A DNA stretch of 64,000 bases, taken from Beijerinckiaceae bacterium (GTDB lineage Bacteria; Pseudomonadota; Alphaproteobacteria; Rhizobiales; Beijerinckiaceae). The DNA lies in the NCBI GenBank assembly GCA_947452455.1, contig CANGBX010000007.1:1-64000 (forward strand), given 5' to 3'. Every line of letters starts with the position of its first letter. The first letter of the stretch is position 1. Under the pieces are notes generated by a model, which saw only the letters and a program-made list of their open reading frames with translations, was not told the DNA's origin and ran no database searches. Positions 18,442 through 26,871 of the stretch are shown piece after piece. Both the position numbers and the translations under genes were made by a program.

Positions 18442-19392
18442 TCAAGACCTCGTTTGTAGCCGCGGGATAAGCCTTTCGGCATTTTGATATTCGATGAGTG
18501 TGAGCTCTTCGCTGCTGAAAGCCGTTTGCGCGATCTCAGCCAGACCTTGTTGTGGTTTGACGAAGGGCGCATCAGAGCCATACAGGATTTGTTCTGGTGG
18601 CATGAGGTGCCGAAGTGCTGCGAGTGCGCCGGGAGACCCGGCGCCGGCAAGATCGAAATACAGATTTTGTAGAAAGTGTCGTGGGCCACCTGGGATCTTA
18701 TCTGCAAATTGGGGGCGTCCGAGCAGATGTTCTAGTCGACCTGCCAGCATAGGAACGCAGCCCCCTGAATGTGAAAAGATCCAGCGAATTCGGGGGAATT
18801 GTTTCAGGCGACCATTCACGAGAAGGCTGACAACTGAGCGTGTGGTCTCAAAGGCAAATTCGATCACTTGCGGCAGCAGCTCGGGAATCGTGCGCCCATA
18901 GGCAGGTACGGTTGGATGCACATAAACATTGGCATCCCGCCGATCGAGTTCAGCTAATGTGTCGACAAAACTATCGTCCCCCAGATATTTGCCGTCATAA
19001 TTGGTAAAGAGAGCAATGCCATCAGCCTTAAGCTCATCAATGGCGCGCGCCGTTTCGGCTTTGGCAGGGGCGGTAGCCGGCAGGGGAATGGTCGCAAAGA
19101 ACCCGAAGCGCGTAGGATGTTGCGCGACCTGTGCGGCAGCATAATCATTCCAGCCTTGCGCCAGAGGCACAGCATCGCGCCCCCCATCAAACCAGATTCC
19201 TGGCGTTGAAATCGAGGCAATGGCCATCCGGATGCCATTGGCATCCATCACCGCAATTGCCTTCTCAGGGCTCCAGGAGAGGAGATCTTCGCGGGGCATA
19301 GCATGGGCATTTTTGAGACGCTCGCCTTCGCGGCGCATGTGCTCTGGCGGCAAAAAATGATGATGGATGTCGATGCGAAATGGTGCGGGCAA
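18442..19392 (-). CDS. Amidohydrolase family protein (ACMSD-like, second)
   Basis: A 316-residue amidohydrolase-2 family protein. The metal motif is RIDIHHHFLPPEH (H-x-H), with VHPTVPAYG, IFSHSGGCVP and the terminal aspartate in LYGSDAPFV. It is the promoter-proximal gene of the leftward operon and ends one base before the start of the binding-protein gene. It resembles gamma-resorcylate or 5-carboxyvanillate decarboxylase-type members in its HHHFLPP start, but the reaction cannot be fixed from sequence. Confidence 0.85.
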   Translation of the reverse strand: MPAPFRIDIHHHFLPPEHMRREGERLKNAHAMPREDLLSWSPEKAIAVMDANGIRMAIASISTPGIWFDGGRDAVPLAQGWNDYAAAQVAQHPTRFGFFATIPLPATAPAKAETARAIDELKADGIALFTNYDGKYLGDDSFVDTLAELDRRDANVYVHPTVPAYGRTIPELLPQVIEFAFETTRSVVSLLVNGRLKQFPRIRWIFSHSGGCVPMLAGRLEHLLGRPQFADKIPGGPRHFLQNLYFDLAGAGSPGALAALRHLMPPEQILYGSDAPFVKPQQGLAEIAQTAFSSEELTLIEYQNAERLIPRLQTRS

Positions 19393-19681
19393 TTCAGCTG
19401 GCGACCCTAGTCGGGTCGTCCTCCCAGTTTGAGTTATTGTTTTAAGTCCCTAGTTGCAATGATTAAACGGACGGTAGAGCCGAAGGGCAAGGCCCTTCTT
19501 TTGCACTAGAGACTTGGTAATCTGCAGTCTTGATGGGTAGCTAGGGGAGTTAATTTATAGTCAGGTTGGCCTAGAGAGGTCGCCTGCCGCGGCTGCGCCC
19601 CGCTTTGGGCATCATCTGCGTATTGCTGCTTGTATAAGAATCGAACCTAAATCCAGCACCTCAACTCTCGGTGGCTGCGGG
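19393..19681. other. Non-coding gap between modules I and II
   Basis: No gene is seen. Near the operon start there is a hairpin CGACCC/GGGTCG at 19402-19418, a possible operator or leader structure for the leftward amidohydrolase operon. A second hairpin with a T run lies at 19482-19502. The rest (19503-19681) has no recognisable structure and leads into repeat copy 2. Confidence 0.5.
19482..19502 (+). terminator. Orphan terminator-like hairpin
   Basis: GAAGGGC-AAG-GCCCTTC followed by TTTT has the form of an intrinsic terminator on the plus strand. No plus-strand gene ends nearby, because the 4.3 kb before it are all minus-strand genes. It may stop antisense transcription or be a relic. Confidence 0.5.
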
Positions 19682-19763
19682 TCCCCGCAACAAAATCCTA
19701 CAAATACACACATCAAAACGCCCCGTGAGTGACAAACTCCGGGGCGTTTTTTTTGTTATTTAG
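19682..19763 (+). repeat. tRNA-fMet 3'-end/terminator repeat, copy 2
   Basis: Starts TCCCCGCAACAAAATCCTAC and continues through the same terminator stem as copy 1, including the identical loop start TGAGTGA, to a shared tail ending ATTTAG. It is the closest relative of the genuine tRNA 3' region (132-210). Its end forms the last codons and stop of the leftward binding-protein gene ending at 19756. The stem also carries Ts on the other strand, so it can end that operon. Confidence 0.85.
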
Positions 19764-20748
19764 CTTCCGCTAGATAGCTCTCATCCATATAGCGGGACGC
19801 ATCTGTTAGGGCCTTTTTGGGCTCTGCATATTCCGAGCGCAACCGCATGACCATTTTCAGACCTTCGTCGCTGATCTTGAGATCGCGATAAATGCCGCTC
19901 TTGGCATCTGTGAGCACGGTATATGCCTTTTCCGCTGCCGGACGTTCCATTCCCTTCATGCGTGCGAGGAAGATGGAGAGTGCTTCTTCCTTATTGGCGG
20001 GATTGGCGAGCCAGCCCACCGATTCCTTGAAGCCTTTGATGAAAGCGACAATCTGTGCGCGGTTCTTTTCGGCATTGTCACGCTTGGCGGCACCGACGAT
20101 CCCTTGATAGGCGCCCAGCTCATCGGTTGCGCGGATGAGGCGTTTGAAACCCTTGGCTTCGGCTGCCAGATCAAGCGGTGCATTGAGGAGTGTGGCATCC
20201 TGTTCGCCTTTCAGCAAAGCTTCAAGGCGTTGTGCGCCGCCACCCACGCGCACCCATTTCACATCGGCATCGGTCATCCCATTTTTCTTCAGCATTTCGC
20301 GTTGCACGAAAGCAAAGCCGGTGGTCATGGCATCAACTGAGAAAGTCTTTCCCTTCAGATCCTTGATCGAGGCGACATCGGGCTTGGCCATGACGCTCAA
20401 CATACCGTTGTCGACACCAAAAAGCGCAACAAAGCCTGCATTGGCAGGCACATCCGTTGTCTCGCCCTGGCCCTCATTATACGCAATGATATTGTCGATG
20501 GCCGTTAAGGCCAGATCATATTTACCATTGTAAAGGTTCTTTGCCATTTCGACGGAATTGGGTGTGATGTCGAGAACAGGCTCGACATTGTTCTTTTTGA
20601 AGAAGCCTTTTTCCTGACCGATCCAGAACGGCCAATTGGATGCGCCGGCGAAAGCGACGACTTTGAATTCGGCGGCCATGCCGGGAAGCGTGGCTCCGAG
20701 TGTCAGTCCCGCCACCAACGCGGAACGCAAAAATTTCAGTCCCACCAT
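19756..20748 (-). CDS. ABC importer solute-binding protein (NMT1-like)
   Basis: A 330-residue periplasmic protein with a signal peptide (LRSALVAGLTLGATLPGMAA) and the NMT1/SsuA-type segments GASNWPFWIGQEKGFFKKNN and YDLALTAIDNIIAYNEGQGE. The ATG at 20748 follows GAGGAT; the longer open frame lacks a signal peptide. It is the last gene of the module II operon and the second binding protein for a single permease/ATPase pair. Its stop codon lies inside repeat copy 2. Confidence 0.87.
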   Translation of the reverse strand: MVGLKFLRSALVAGLTLGATLPGMAAEFKVVAFAGASNWPFWIGQEKGFFKKNNVEPVLDITPNSVEMAKNLYNGKYDLALTAIDNIIAYNEGQGETTDVPANAGFVALFGVDNGMLSVMAKPDVASIKDLKGKTFSVDAMTTGFAFVQREMLKKNGMTDADVKWVRVGGGAQRLEALLKGEQDATLLNAPLDLAAEAKGFKRLIRATDELGAYQGIVGAAKRDNAEKNRAQIVAFIKGFKESVGWLANPANKEEALSIFLARMKGMERPAAEKAYTVLTDAKSGIYRDLKISDEGLKMVMRLRSEYAEPKKALTDASRYMDESYLAEAK

Positions 20749-20801
20749 GTTCGTATCCTCCACCTGACGGCCCTTGTTGGGCTCGTATTCTGTTGCGCGT
20801 C

Positions 20802-21683
20802 TTACCCGCGCTGCATGCCCCACCGCCGCACGGTCTTGGCTTCAATGAGGCGGAAGATTACAGCTTCAATGATGAGGCCGACCGCCATGACGGTGAGCAG
20901 ACCTGCAAAGACCGATGCCGTATCGAGCGTATTGCGCTTTTCAAAAATGTACCAGCCAAGACCGCCTTGGCCTGATGAAACGCCGAAGACGAGTTCGGCT
21001 GCGATCAATGTGCGCCAGGCAAAGGCCCAGCCGATTTTAAGACCCGCCAGAATTGCAGGGAATGCAGCCGGAATCAGAATACCAAACACAAAGCGTAAGC
21101 CCTTTAGGCCGAAGGTGCGCCCCGCCATGCGCAAAGTTTCGGAGACCGAGAGAAAGCCCGAATGCATGTTCAGCGCCACCGCCCAGAGCACGGAATGGAC
21201 GATGACGAAAACAAGTGACGGCCGCCCCAAGCCAAACCACAACAGTGCCAGCGGCAGAAGCGCAATGGCGGGCAGCGGATTGAACATGGCGGTAAATGTC
21301 GAGAGTAGATCGGTGCCAATGCGGCTCGTGACTGCAACTGTGGTGAGAACAGCTGCAATGGTGAGGCCGATGAAATAGCCGATCACCAAAGTCTGCAATG
21401 TCACCGAGAGACGCGCGGGGATCACGCCCGAGGCAAAGCCGTCACGCAGCGCTTCCAGCGTGTCGAGGAATGTTGGGAAGGACAGCGGGCTATTGATGAA
21501 GCGCGCATAAAATTCCCAGACCAGTGCCACCGCAATGAGAATCACTCCGCGTCTGACCGCACCATTGGCAGCAAGCTTTTCAAAGAAGGAGAGTGGCTTG
21601 GCCACATCGCCGAGTTCTTTCGGCGCAGTGACGTCAAATTCTACTTCGCTGCGATGGGGGAGGGGAAAGCGCGGATGGCTCAT
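20802..21683 (-). CDS. ABC importer permease (SsuC/TauC-like)
   Basis: A 293-residue membrane subunit with a hydrophilic N-terminal tail of about 45 residues and then several hydrophobic segments. The EAA-type loop is seen as RMAGRTFGLKGLRFVFGILIP. The ATG at 21683 is backed by a GAGGGG ribosome site; an upstream in-frame ATG at 21704 would overlap the ATPase gene. It would act as a homodimer with the ATPase encoded directly upstream. Confidence 0.88.
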   Translation of the reverse strand: MSHPRFPLPHRSEVEFDVTAPKELGDVAKPLSFFEKLAANGAVRRGVILIAVALVWEFYARFINSPLSFPTFLDTLEALRDGFASGVIPARLSVTLQTLVIGYFIGLTIAAVLTTVAVTSRIGTDLLSTFTAMFNPLPAIALLPLALLWFGLGRPSLVFVIVHSVLWAVALNMHSGFLSVSETLRMAGRTFGLKGLRFVFGILIPAAFPAILAGLKIGWAFAWRTLIAAELVFGVSSGQGGLGWYIFEKRNTLDTASVFAGLLTVMAVGLIIEAVIFRLIEAKTVRRWGMQRG

Positions 21684-21693
21684 GTCAGGCCCC

Positions 21694-22503
21694 TCAATGT
21701 GCAATATCTTGGCCGTCGAAGAGCATGTGCGAAATGCGCCCCGTCAGCTGTGCAAATTCAGGACTGGTGCGCTCATCAAGACCCAGATGATCGCAATTGA
21801 TTTCAGCGCGAACTTGGCCCGGATGGGGCGAGAGAACGACAATGCGCGAGCCGATGACGACCGCTTCATCAATCGAATGGGTGACGAAGACCAATGTGAA
21901 ACCAATATCGTCCCACAATTGCAAAAGCTCTTCCTGCATCTTGCGGCGTGTAAGTGCGTCGAGCGCCGCATAGGGCTCATCCATCAGCAGCACATCGGGC
22001 TTCATGGCCATGGCGCGCGCAATGGCAACGCGCTGTTTCATGCCGCCTGAAAGCATATGCGGATAAGCATCGGCGAATTTAGAGAGGTTCACTTTCCCCA
22101 AAGCATCGAGCGCACGCTGTTTGGCGTCCGTGGCGCTGACACCATTGACCTGCATGGGATAGGTCACATTATGCAGTACCGTTTTCCACGGGAGCAATTG
22201 ATCGAATTCTTGAAAGACCATCATGCGATCAGGGCCGGGGCCTTCAATCACACGATCTTTGAGAGTCATTTTGCCTTCGACGGGATGAAGAAATCCGGCC
22301 ATGGCTTTGAGAAGGGTCGACTTGCCGCAGCCTGATGGCCCGAGCAGGACCAAGCGTTCGTGGGCGTGGATGTCAAAGCTGACGCGATAGGTCGCCGTCA
22401 CCAGATGATCAGGCGTTTTATATTGCAGCGTTACGCCATCAACGCGCAACAAGGGCGCGTCCGTATGGGCCTGCGTTGAAACTTGATCCATCACGTCAAC
22501 CAT
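21694..22503 (-). CDS. ABC importer ATPase (SsuB/TauB-like)
   Basis: A 269-residue nucleotide-binding subunit with Walker A GPSGCGKST at 55-63, signature LSGGMKQR, Walker B VLLMDEPYAALD and switch His in FVTHS. All catalytic motifs are intact. It lies between the first binding protein and the permease of the module II operon. A strong hairpin in the gap upstream may lower its expression relative to the binding protein. Confidence 0.93.
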   Translation of the reverse strand: MVDVMDQVSTQAHTDAPLLRVDGVTLQYKTPDHLVTATYRVSFDIHAHERLVLLGPSGCGKSTLLKAMAGFLHPVEGKMTLKDRVIEGPGPDRMMVFQEFDQLLPWKTVLHNVTYPMQVNGVSATDAKQRALDALGKVNLSKFADAYPHMLSGGMKQRVAIARAMAMKPDVLLMDEPYAALDALTRRKMQEELLQLWDDIGFTLVFVTHSIDEAVVIGSRIVVLSPHPGQVRAEINCDHLGLDERTSPEFAQLTGRISHMLFDGQDIAH

Positions 22504-22521
22504 ATCACATCCATTCAGAAG

Positions 22522-22544
22522 AGGCCGGCCCAGCGGGCCGGCCT
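22522..22544 (-). other. Intercistronic hairpin between binding protein and ATPase
   Basis: A 10-bp perfect GC-rich stem (AGGCCGGCCC/GGGCCGGCCT) with a 3-base loop lies just after the binding-protein stop and has no T tract. Such hairpins often protect the 3' end of binding-protein mRNA and produce more receptor than ATPase. That role is inference. Confidence 0.6.
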
Positions 22545-22554
22545 TCCGGAGTGT

Positions 22555-23559
22555 TTAGTTGCTCGCCGTATTGGCGAGATCTGGCACAACCACATCCTGC
22601 CATTTGGCGGGAATGTTTTTCAGGCCGCCGGTGCGGCCCATGAAATCGGCCAGCGTCTGCACGCCATGCAGCGCAGTGCCAAAATCATCTGGCATGGCTT
22701 TCAGCATGGCGGTGACTTTGGCTTCATCCAGCAGTTTGGAGGGCTCGACCTTCAGATAGATGGCTGCGGCCTTGGCGGGGTCTTTGCGGATCATGTCATT
22801 GGCTTCTTCCAAAGCCTTGATCAGGACGCCCGCCATTTTCGGATTGGCATCGATCCATTTTTTCGTTGCGCCGGCTGCCAAGAAGGTGGAGCGGCCGCCA
22901 AAAGCTTCCTCGGAGGAAGTGAGCACCTTGGCCTTGCCGCTATCGAGCACAAGCTGTGTGAAGGGCGGGGTGGCGAAATAGGCTTTCACTTCTGTGCCGC
23001 CGGTTAGCATTGCATTGAGCGACTCGGGGTGCGGCAGAGCCACAACTTGCGGCTTCATCTTGTCCTGATTGCCTTTGCCAAAGCGCTTTTCAGCGATCAT
23101 CTGCAAAGCATACATTTGCGGCGAGACGAGAGCCGGCATAGCGATCTTGTCTGTCGCGCCTAAATCTTCAATCGACTTGGCATCGAGCTTGTTTGACACC
23201 AGCACGAGTGGCGAGGAATTGACGCCGGCAATCCCAAAAATCTGCTGCGGAGAATTGCGCGCCTTGTCCCAAGCAATCAGCATGGCGGCAACGCCATAGA
23301 CCCCAACATCTACCGAGCCTGAGAGTACCGCGTCTTGCATCGCGGCTGAGCCCGAGAAGCGCTGGTAGGTCGCTTTGGTCTCAATGCCTGCGGCTTTGGC
23401 ATGTTTTTCGATGAGCTTCATGTCATCGACGATGAACATTGGCAGAAAGCCAATGCCAAAGCCTATGCCGATCTTGGTTTCACTTTGTGCGCGCGCACCT
23501 TGCGGGGCAGCGAGCAGGGCGGCCGCGAGGCCGATTGCTGTAGCGATTTTACGCATCAT
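22555..23559 (-). CDS. ABC importer solute-binding protein
   Basis: A 334-residue periplasmic binding protein with a signal peptide ending APQGARAQS. Its N-lobe (TKIGIGFGIGFLPMFIVDDM, then MQDAVLSGSVDVGVYG) is of the NMT1/sulfonate-binding type but quite different from the protein at 19756. The start is at the MM pair (23559/23556) behind AAGGGGAAG. It is probably the primary receptor of the operon because the ATPase and permease follow directly. The ligand is unknown, likely an organic acid processed by the upstream SDR and BKACE enzymes. Confidence 0.86.
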   Translation of the reverse strand: MMRKIATAIGLAAALLAAPQGARAQSETKIGIGFGIGFLPMFIVDDMKLIEKHAKAAGIETKATYQRFSGSAAMQDAVLSGSVDVGVYGVAAMLIAWDKARNSPQQIFGIAGVNSSPLVLVSNKLDAKSIEDLGATDKIAMPALVSPQMYALQMIAEKRFGKGNQDKMKPQVVALPHPESLNAMLTGGTEVKAYFATPPFTQLVLDSGKAKVLTSSEEAFGGRSTFLAAGATKKWIDANPKMAGVLIKALEEANDMIRKDPAKAAAIYLKVEPSKLLDEAKVTAMLKAMPDDFGTALHGVQTLADFMGRTGGLKNIPAKWQDVVVPDLANTASN

Positions 23560-23593
23560 GACGTTTCTTCCCCTTGTGACGTTTCGTTTCTGC

Positions 23594-23944
23594 TCAAGCC
23601 GCCTTGGCTGGCTCCAAGGCCATGGCGAGCACAACCATGACCGGTCTGTTGGTTTTGTTCTTCAGCGTGCGCGATTCACCGGGCGCAATCCGACAGGAAT
23701 CATGCGGTTGCAGGGCCACCTCGCCTTCCGGCGTTTCAATCGTGAGTTCACCCTCCACGACAAAATAGATTTTCTCCATGGGCGAGGCATCAGGGTCCGT
23801 GTGCCCGCCGGGCAGAATTTGTGACATGCCAAGCCACATTTGCGAAGACGGGCCAGCCTCGCGCCCCTGCAAGCGCAGGCAGCGCATGTCGTAATGGGCA
23901 GGCGGATAATAAGCTGGAGCTTCCGAAAAACGCGTCACATGCAT
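23594..23944 (-). CDS. Cupin-domain protein
   Basis: A 116-residue single-domain cupin. Motif 1 is GGHTDPDASPMEKIYFVVEG and motif 2 is around PHDSCRIAPGE. The metal set looks incomplete: one His (GGHTD) and a Glu are seen, but the second motif lacks the usual His. It has a GAGGAGAC ribosome site. In catabolic operons small cupins may be isomerases, dioxygenases or ligand sensors. Here it lies between the alcohol-type dehydrogenase and the importer genes, and no specific role can be given. Confidence 0.78.
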   Translation of the reverse strand: MHVTRFSEAPAYYPPAHYDMRCLRLQGREAGPSSQMWLGMSQILPGGHTDPDASPMEKIYFVVEGELTIETPEGEVALQPHDSCRIAPGESRTLKNKTNRPVMVVLAMALEPAKAA

Positions 23945-23956
23945 GTGAATGTCTCC

Positions 23957-24970
23957 TCAGCGTTTCGGATCGAAAAGGACGCGGTCACGCGCCGAGCCCA
24001 TGACGGCAACATAAGCTTTTGCCGCATCTTTCAGCGCATAGATGGCACGCTCTTCAATGGAGAAAGGCTTCAGCTTGCCAGCCGCAAAGCCGGGCCCCAA
24101 CTCGCGCAAGACTGCGCCTGTGGCAACGGAGTTCAAGGCGAGCGAGTCGATGCCCACATACGTGTGGCGGCCGCGATAGAATTCGAAAATGTTAAATTGA
24201 ACAATCTTATCGATGGCTGCGATCAGGATCTGGCGGCCCAGAATGGCCAGCGCCTTATGCGCGTCCTGAAAATAGGGGTCGCCGACTGTGTTGTAGACAA
24301 TGTCAGCACCCTTGCCGCCGGTCATGTCGCGCACTTGCGTGGCAACGTCCCCCTTGGATTTGTCGACGATCTCCACGGGCGCTGACGAGAAGCCCGCATA
24401 AGGTTCGCTTTTACGCACTGCGCCGATCACCCGTGCGCCTTGCCAAGCTGCAATTTGCGCGGCGGCTTGGCCAACTTTGCCATTGACGCCCATGACAAGA
24501 ACGGTTTCACCGGCCTTCGGCATGCCTGCGCGACGAAAGCCTTCAATGGCGGTGACGAAGGGCACGCCGATACCGGCTGCTTCATAGATGGAAATATTGT
24601 CGGGCTTTATCACCAGCGCGTCTTTTTCAACAACAAGGTGGCTTGCATGTGTGCCATCGCGGCGGATGCCGAGATCGCCTGATGAGCCAAAAACATGTTT
24701 GCCGATTAGGTCAGCGGGGCCATCGACAACAGTGCCCGCATAATCGCGGCCTGGCGTGCGCGGGAAGATCGCATAGGGCATCATGCCGATAGCGGCTTTG
24801 ACATCAGACGGATTCACAGCCGCGGCTTGTAATTCGACGATGACGTCATCCGCTTTTGTGCGTTGCAAGCGATGCTTCTCAATCGTCGGCGCGACATGGT
24901 CGGCATCAACCGCCTTTTCATGCAGGCGCAGGCAGGTGCTTTCGACTTCGCCGAGAATTTTATCGGACAT
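23957..24970 (-). CDS. Zinc-type alcohol dehydrogenase-like NAD(P)H:quinone/enoyl oxidoreductase
   Basis: A 337-residue medium-chain dehydrogenase/reductase. The GroES-like N-domain (AAAVNPSDVKAAIG, RTPGRDYAGTVV) is followed by a nucleotide fold GVNGKVGQAAAQIAAWQGA near 180. The cysteine ligands of true zinc alcohol dehydrogenases are absent, so a quinone oxidoreductase or enoyl reductase type is likely. It is placed between the BKACE and cupin genes in the operon and could reduce or oxidise an intermediate of the same acid pathway. Confidence 0.84.
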   Translation of the reverse strand: MSDKILGEVESTCLRLHEKAVDADHVAPTIEKHRLQRTKADDVIVELQAAAVNPSDVKAAIGMMPYAIFPRTPGRDYAGTVVDGPADLIGKHVFGSSGDLGIRRDGTHASHLVVEKDALVIKPDNISIYEAAGIGVPFVTAIEGFRRAGMPKAGETVLVMGVNGKVGQAAAQIAAWQGARVIGAVRKSEPYAGFSSAPVEIVDKSKGDVATQVRDMTGGKGADIVYNTVGDPYFQDAHKALAILGRQILIAAIDKIVQFNIFEFYRGRHTYVGIDSLALNSVATGAVLRELGPGFAAGKLKPFSIEERAIYALKDAAKAYVAVMGSARDRVLFDPKR

Positions 24971-24996
24971 TCTTTTAGCTCTCCCATTTATTCTAT

Positions 24997-25881
24997 TCAG
25001 GCAAAGCCCAGCATCATGCGCGTCTCGCGCGCGGAGGCAATCTGGCCGCCAAGATCTTCCACCATGCGACGTGCTTTTTCAACGAGAGCCGCATTGGTTT
25101 CTGCGAGCACGCCCTTAGACAGGTAAACACCATCCTCAAGGCCTACACGCACATGCCCACCGGCGAGATATGATTGCGCCACGCAGGTGAAGGCATGGCG
25201 GCCAATGCCGATAGCGGTGAAATGCGCATCATTTGGCAATAGCGAGCGTGCATAAAGCACAGTCTCGGGGCTAGGCTGGAACCCGTAGGAAACACCCATC
25301 ACGAAAGATGTGAGGGTGGGGCCTTTCAGTGTGCCGTCTTTGATCAGATCATGCATCAACGCAATATCGCCGGAATCGAATAATTCGATCTCAGGCTTTA
25401 CGCCAGCATCATTGATGACTTTCGCCATGCGGCGCACATTTTTGGGCGTGTTGATGACAACCTGTCCACCCGAATTCATCGTGTTGAGATCGAGTGTACA
25501 AATTTCGGGTTTCAATAAAGCAATATGTTCAACGCGCTTTTCGGGTGCGAGCAGGGTTGTGCCGGGGCCTGCCACTTTCGGGTCTTCGTCGGATGGCACA
25601 AAGCGCCCACCCGGCCCCGTGGTGATGTTGAGGATCACATCTTTGTTGCGTGTGCGGATGCGCTCGACCACATCTTGGTAATAAGCAATTTCCATCGATG
25701 GCTTGCCGGATCCCGGCTCGCGCACGTGCAGATGCACAATGGCCGCGCCCGCCTCAGCGGCGCCCAAAGCTGAATTGGCAATCTCTTCGGGCGTGATCGG
25801 CAGATAGGGCGTTTGCTCCGGCAGAGTGAGATTTCCGGTGATGGCACAAGTGATGAAGACTTTGTCGAGCGGGCGGCGCAT
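24997..25881 (-). CDS. Beta-keto acid cleavage enzyme (BKACE, DUF849)
   Basis: A 294-residue protein of the BKACE family, which condenses a beta-keto acid with acetyl-CoA and cleaves it to acetoacetate plus a new acyl-CoA. The zinc site is seen as HLHVRE in AAIVHLHVREPGSGKPS and the later Glu in VRVGLEDGVY. The start FITCAITGNLTLPEQTPYLP is diagnostic. The ATG at 25881 is preceded by AAGGAAAAC. The SDR directly upstream could make the beta-keto substrate from a beta-hydroxy acid, as in carnitine-like pathways; the actual acid is not known. Confidence 0.92.
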   Translation of the reverse strand: MRRPLDKVFITCAITGNLTLPEQTPYLPITPEEIANSALGAAEAGAAIVHLHVREPGSGKPSMEIAYYQDVVERIRTRNKDVILNITTGPGGRFVPSDEDPKVAGPGTTLLAPEKRVEHIALLKPEICTLDLNTMNSGGQVVINTPKNVRRMAKVINDAGVKPEIELFDSGDIALMHDLIKDGTLKGPTLTSFVMGVSYGFQPSPETVLYARSLLPNDAHFTAIGIGRHAFTCVAQSYLAGGHVRVGLEDGVYLSKGVLAETNAALVEKARRMVEDLGGQIASARETRMMLGFA

Positions 25882-25892
25882 GTTGTTTTCCT

Positions 25893-26657
25893 TCAAAGCG
25901 CACGGCCGCCATCGACGGTGATCGTCGTGCCGGTCGAATAAGTGAGGTGCGTTGCGCAAGCCAGAACGGCTGCAGCAACATCATCGGCTGTTGCCACACG
26001 CTTGAGCGGTGTAGAGGCGGCGGTCTTGGCATTGAATTCCGCGCCGCGTCCGGCGACAAAGCCCGTGTCCACCACGCCGGGCGAAACATTCATTGCGCGA
26101 ATTTCAGGTGCGAGCGCGCGGGCCAGCGATTTGGTCATGGCTTCAATGCCAGCCTTCACGGCACCATAGGCAATGTTGGAGCCATTGCCATTATTGGCAG
26201 CAATGGAGGAGATCGACACGACGAGCCCGTCGCCCGATGCTTTCAGCATGGGCGCGAAAGTGCGCACGGTGGCAAATTGGCCGCGCCAATTGATGCGAAA
26301 CATGTCGTCAATGAGCGCATCATTGAGCGCATCCAGATCAGCATGCTGGATCGGCTTGGTGAAGCCAGCCGAATTGACCAGAACGTGCAGCTGATCGCCA
26401 TATTTCGCCTGCATCGCGTCACGCAATTTCAGCAGACTTGCGGTGTCGCCGACATCTGCTGCAAAAGCAGTATGGTTGGTGCCGGGCAGGCTTTTCACAA
26501 AGGCCTGTGCTTCAGCTGCCTTGGCGGCATCATCACGATATGTAATGGCGACATGCGCGCCGCTTTCGGCAAACAGCTGCGCAGTGGCTTTGCCGACGCC
26601 CCCGGCACCGCCCATGATGAGGACAATGCGTCCGGTCTGTGGAATCGGATAGGTCAT
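25893..26657 (-). CDS. Short-chain dehydrogenase/reductase
   Basis: A 254-residue SDR. The cofactor fold is GRIVLIMGGAGGVGKATAQL, the NAG-type segment appears as NSAG, and catalytic S and Y-x3-K are in VSISSIAANNG and YGAVKAG. The C-terminus ends TYSTGTTITVDGGRAL, as usual. It is the first clear gene of the eight-gene leftward operon and lies 11 bases before BKACE. The likely job is oxidation of a beta-hydroxy acid to the beta-keto acid used by BKACE, which is inference from order. Confidence 0.9.
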   Translation of the reverse strand: MTYPIPQTGRIVLIMGGAGGVGKATAQLFAESGAHVAITYRDDAAKAAEAQAFVKSLPGTNHTAFAADVGDTASLLKLRDAMQAKYGDQLHVLVNSAGFTKPIQHADLDALNDALIDDMFRINWRGQFATVRTFAPMLKASGDGLVVSISSIAANNGNGSNIAYGAVKAGIEAMTKSLARALAPEIRAMNVSPGVVDTGFVAGRGAEFNAKTAASTPLKRVATADDVAAAVLACATHLTYSTGTTITVDGGRAL

Positions 26658-26672
26658 GTTTCGTGTGCTCTC

Positions 26673-26729
26673 TTACTTGATCGGCGGCTGCGGCAGTTTC
26701 GCCACGCCCTTTTCGTCGTCGATGATCAT
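26673..26729 (-). CDS. Possible 18-residue leader ORF before the SDR operon
   Basis: A short frame encodes MIIDDEKGVAKLPQPPIK and ends 15 bases before the SDR start. It has a strong GGGGAGG ribosome site five bases before its ATG. The frame is open further upstream without stop for about 14 codons, so it could instead be the C-terminal remnant of a larger gene cut by the repeats at 26742 and 26872. No homologue is recognised. Expression or function cannot be claimed. Confidence 0.3.
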   Translation of the reverse strand: MIIDDEKGVAKLPQPPIK

Positions 26730-26741
26730 ATGTGCCTCCCC

Positions 26742-26795
26742 GGTGGCCAGCCCCCACGAGGTAATCCGTTGATTATGTTAGTTGACGATTGTGTT
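26742..26795. repeat. Direct repeat unit A (first of two)
   Basis: About 54 bases beginning GGTGGCCAG and containing TTATGTTAGTTG, repeated imperfectly at 26872-26925. The copies are 130 bases apart in the spacer between the SDR operon and the LysE gene. A hairpin GCCGGC-AAA-GCCGGT lies between them at about 26815-26829. This may be duplicated remnants of an old coding end. Confidence 0.65.
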
Positions 26796-26871
26796 TGTAG
26801 CTAGCGCTGGTGTGGCCGGCAAAGCCGGTCCGGGATGGACAGCGGGCCGCTGAAGGACCTCTGCCGCAAGG

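Noticed and set aside
25947-26804. A 285-codon plus-strand frame opposite the SDR
   Set aside because: It is a shadow of the SDR, which has full catalytic motifs.
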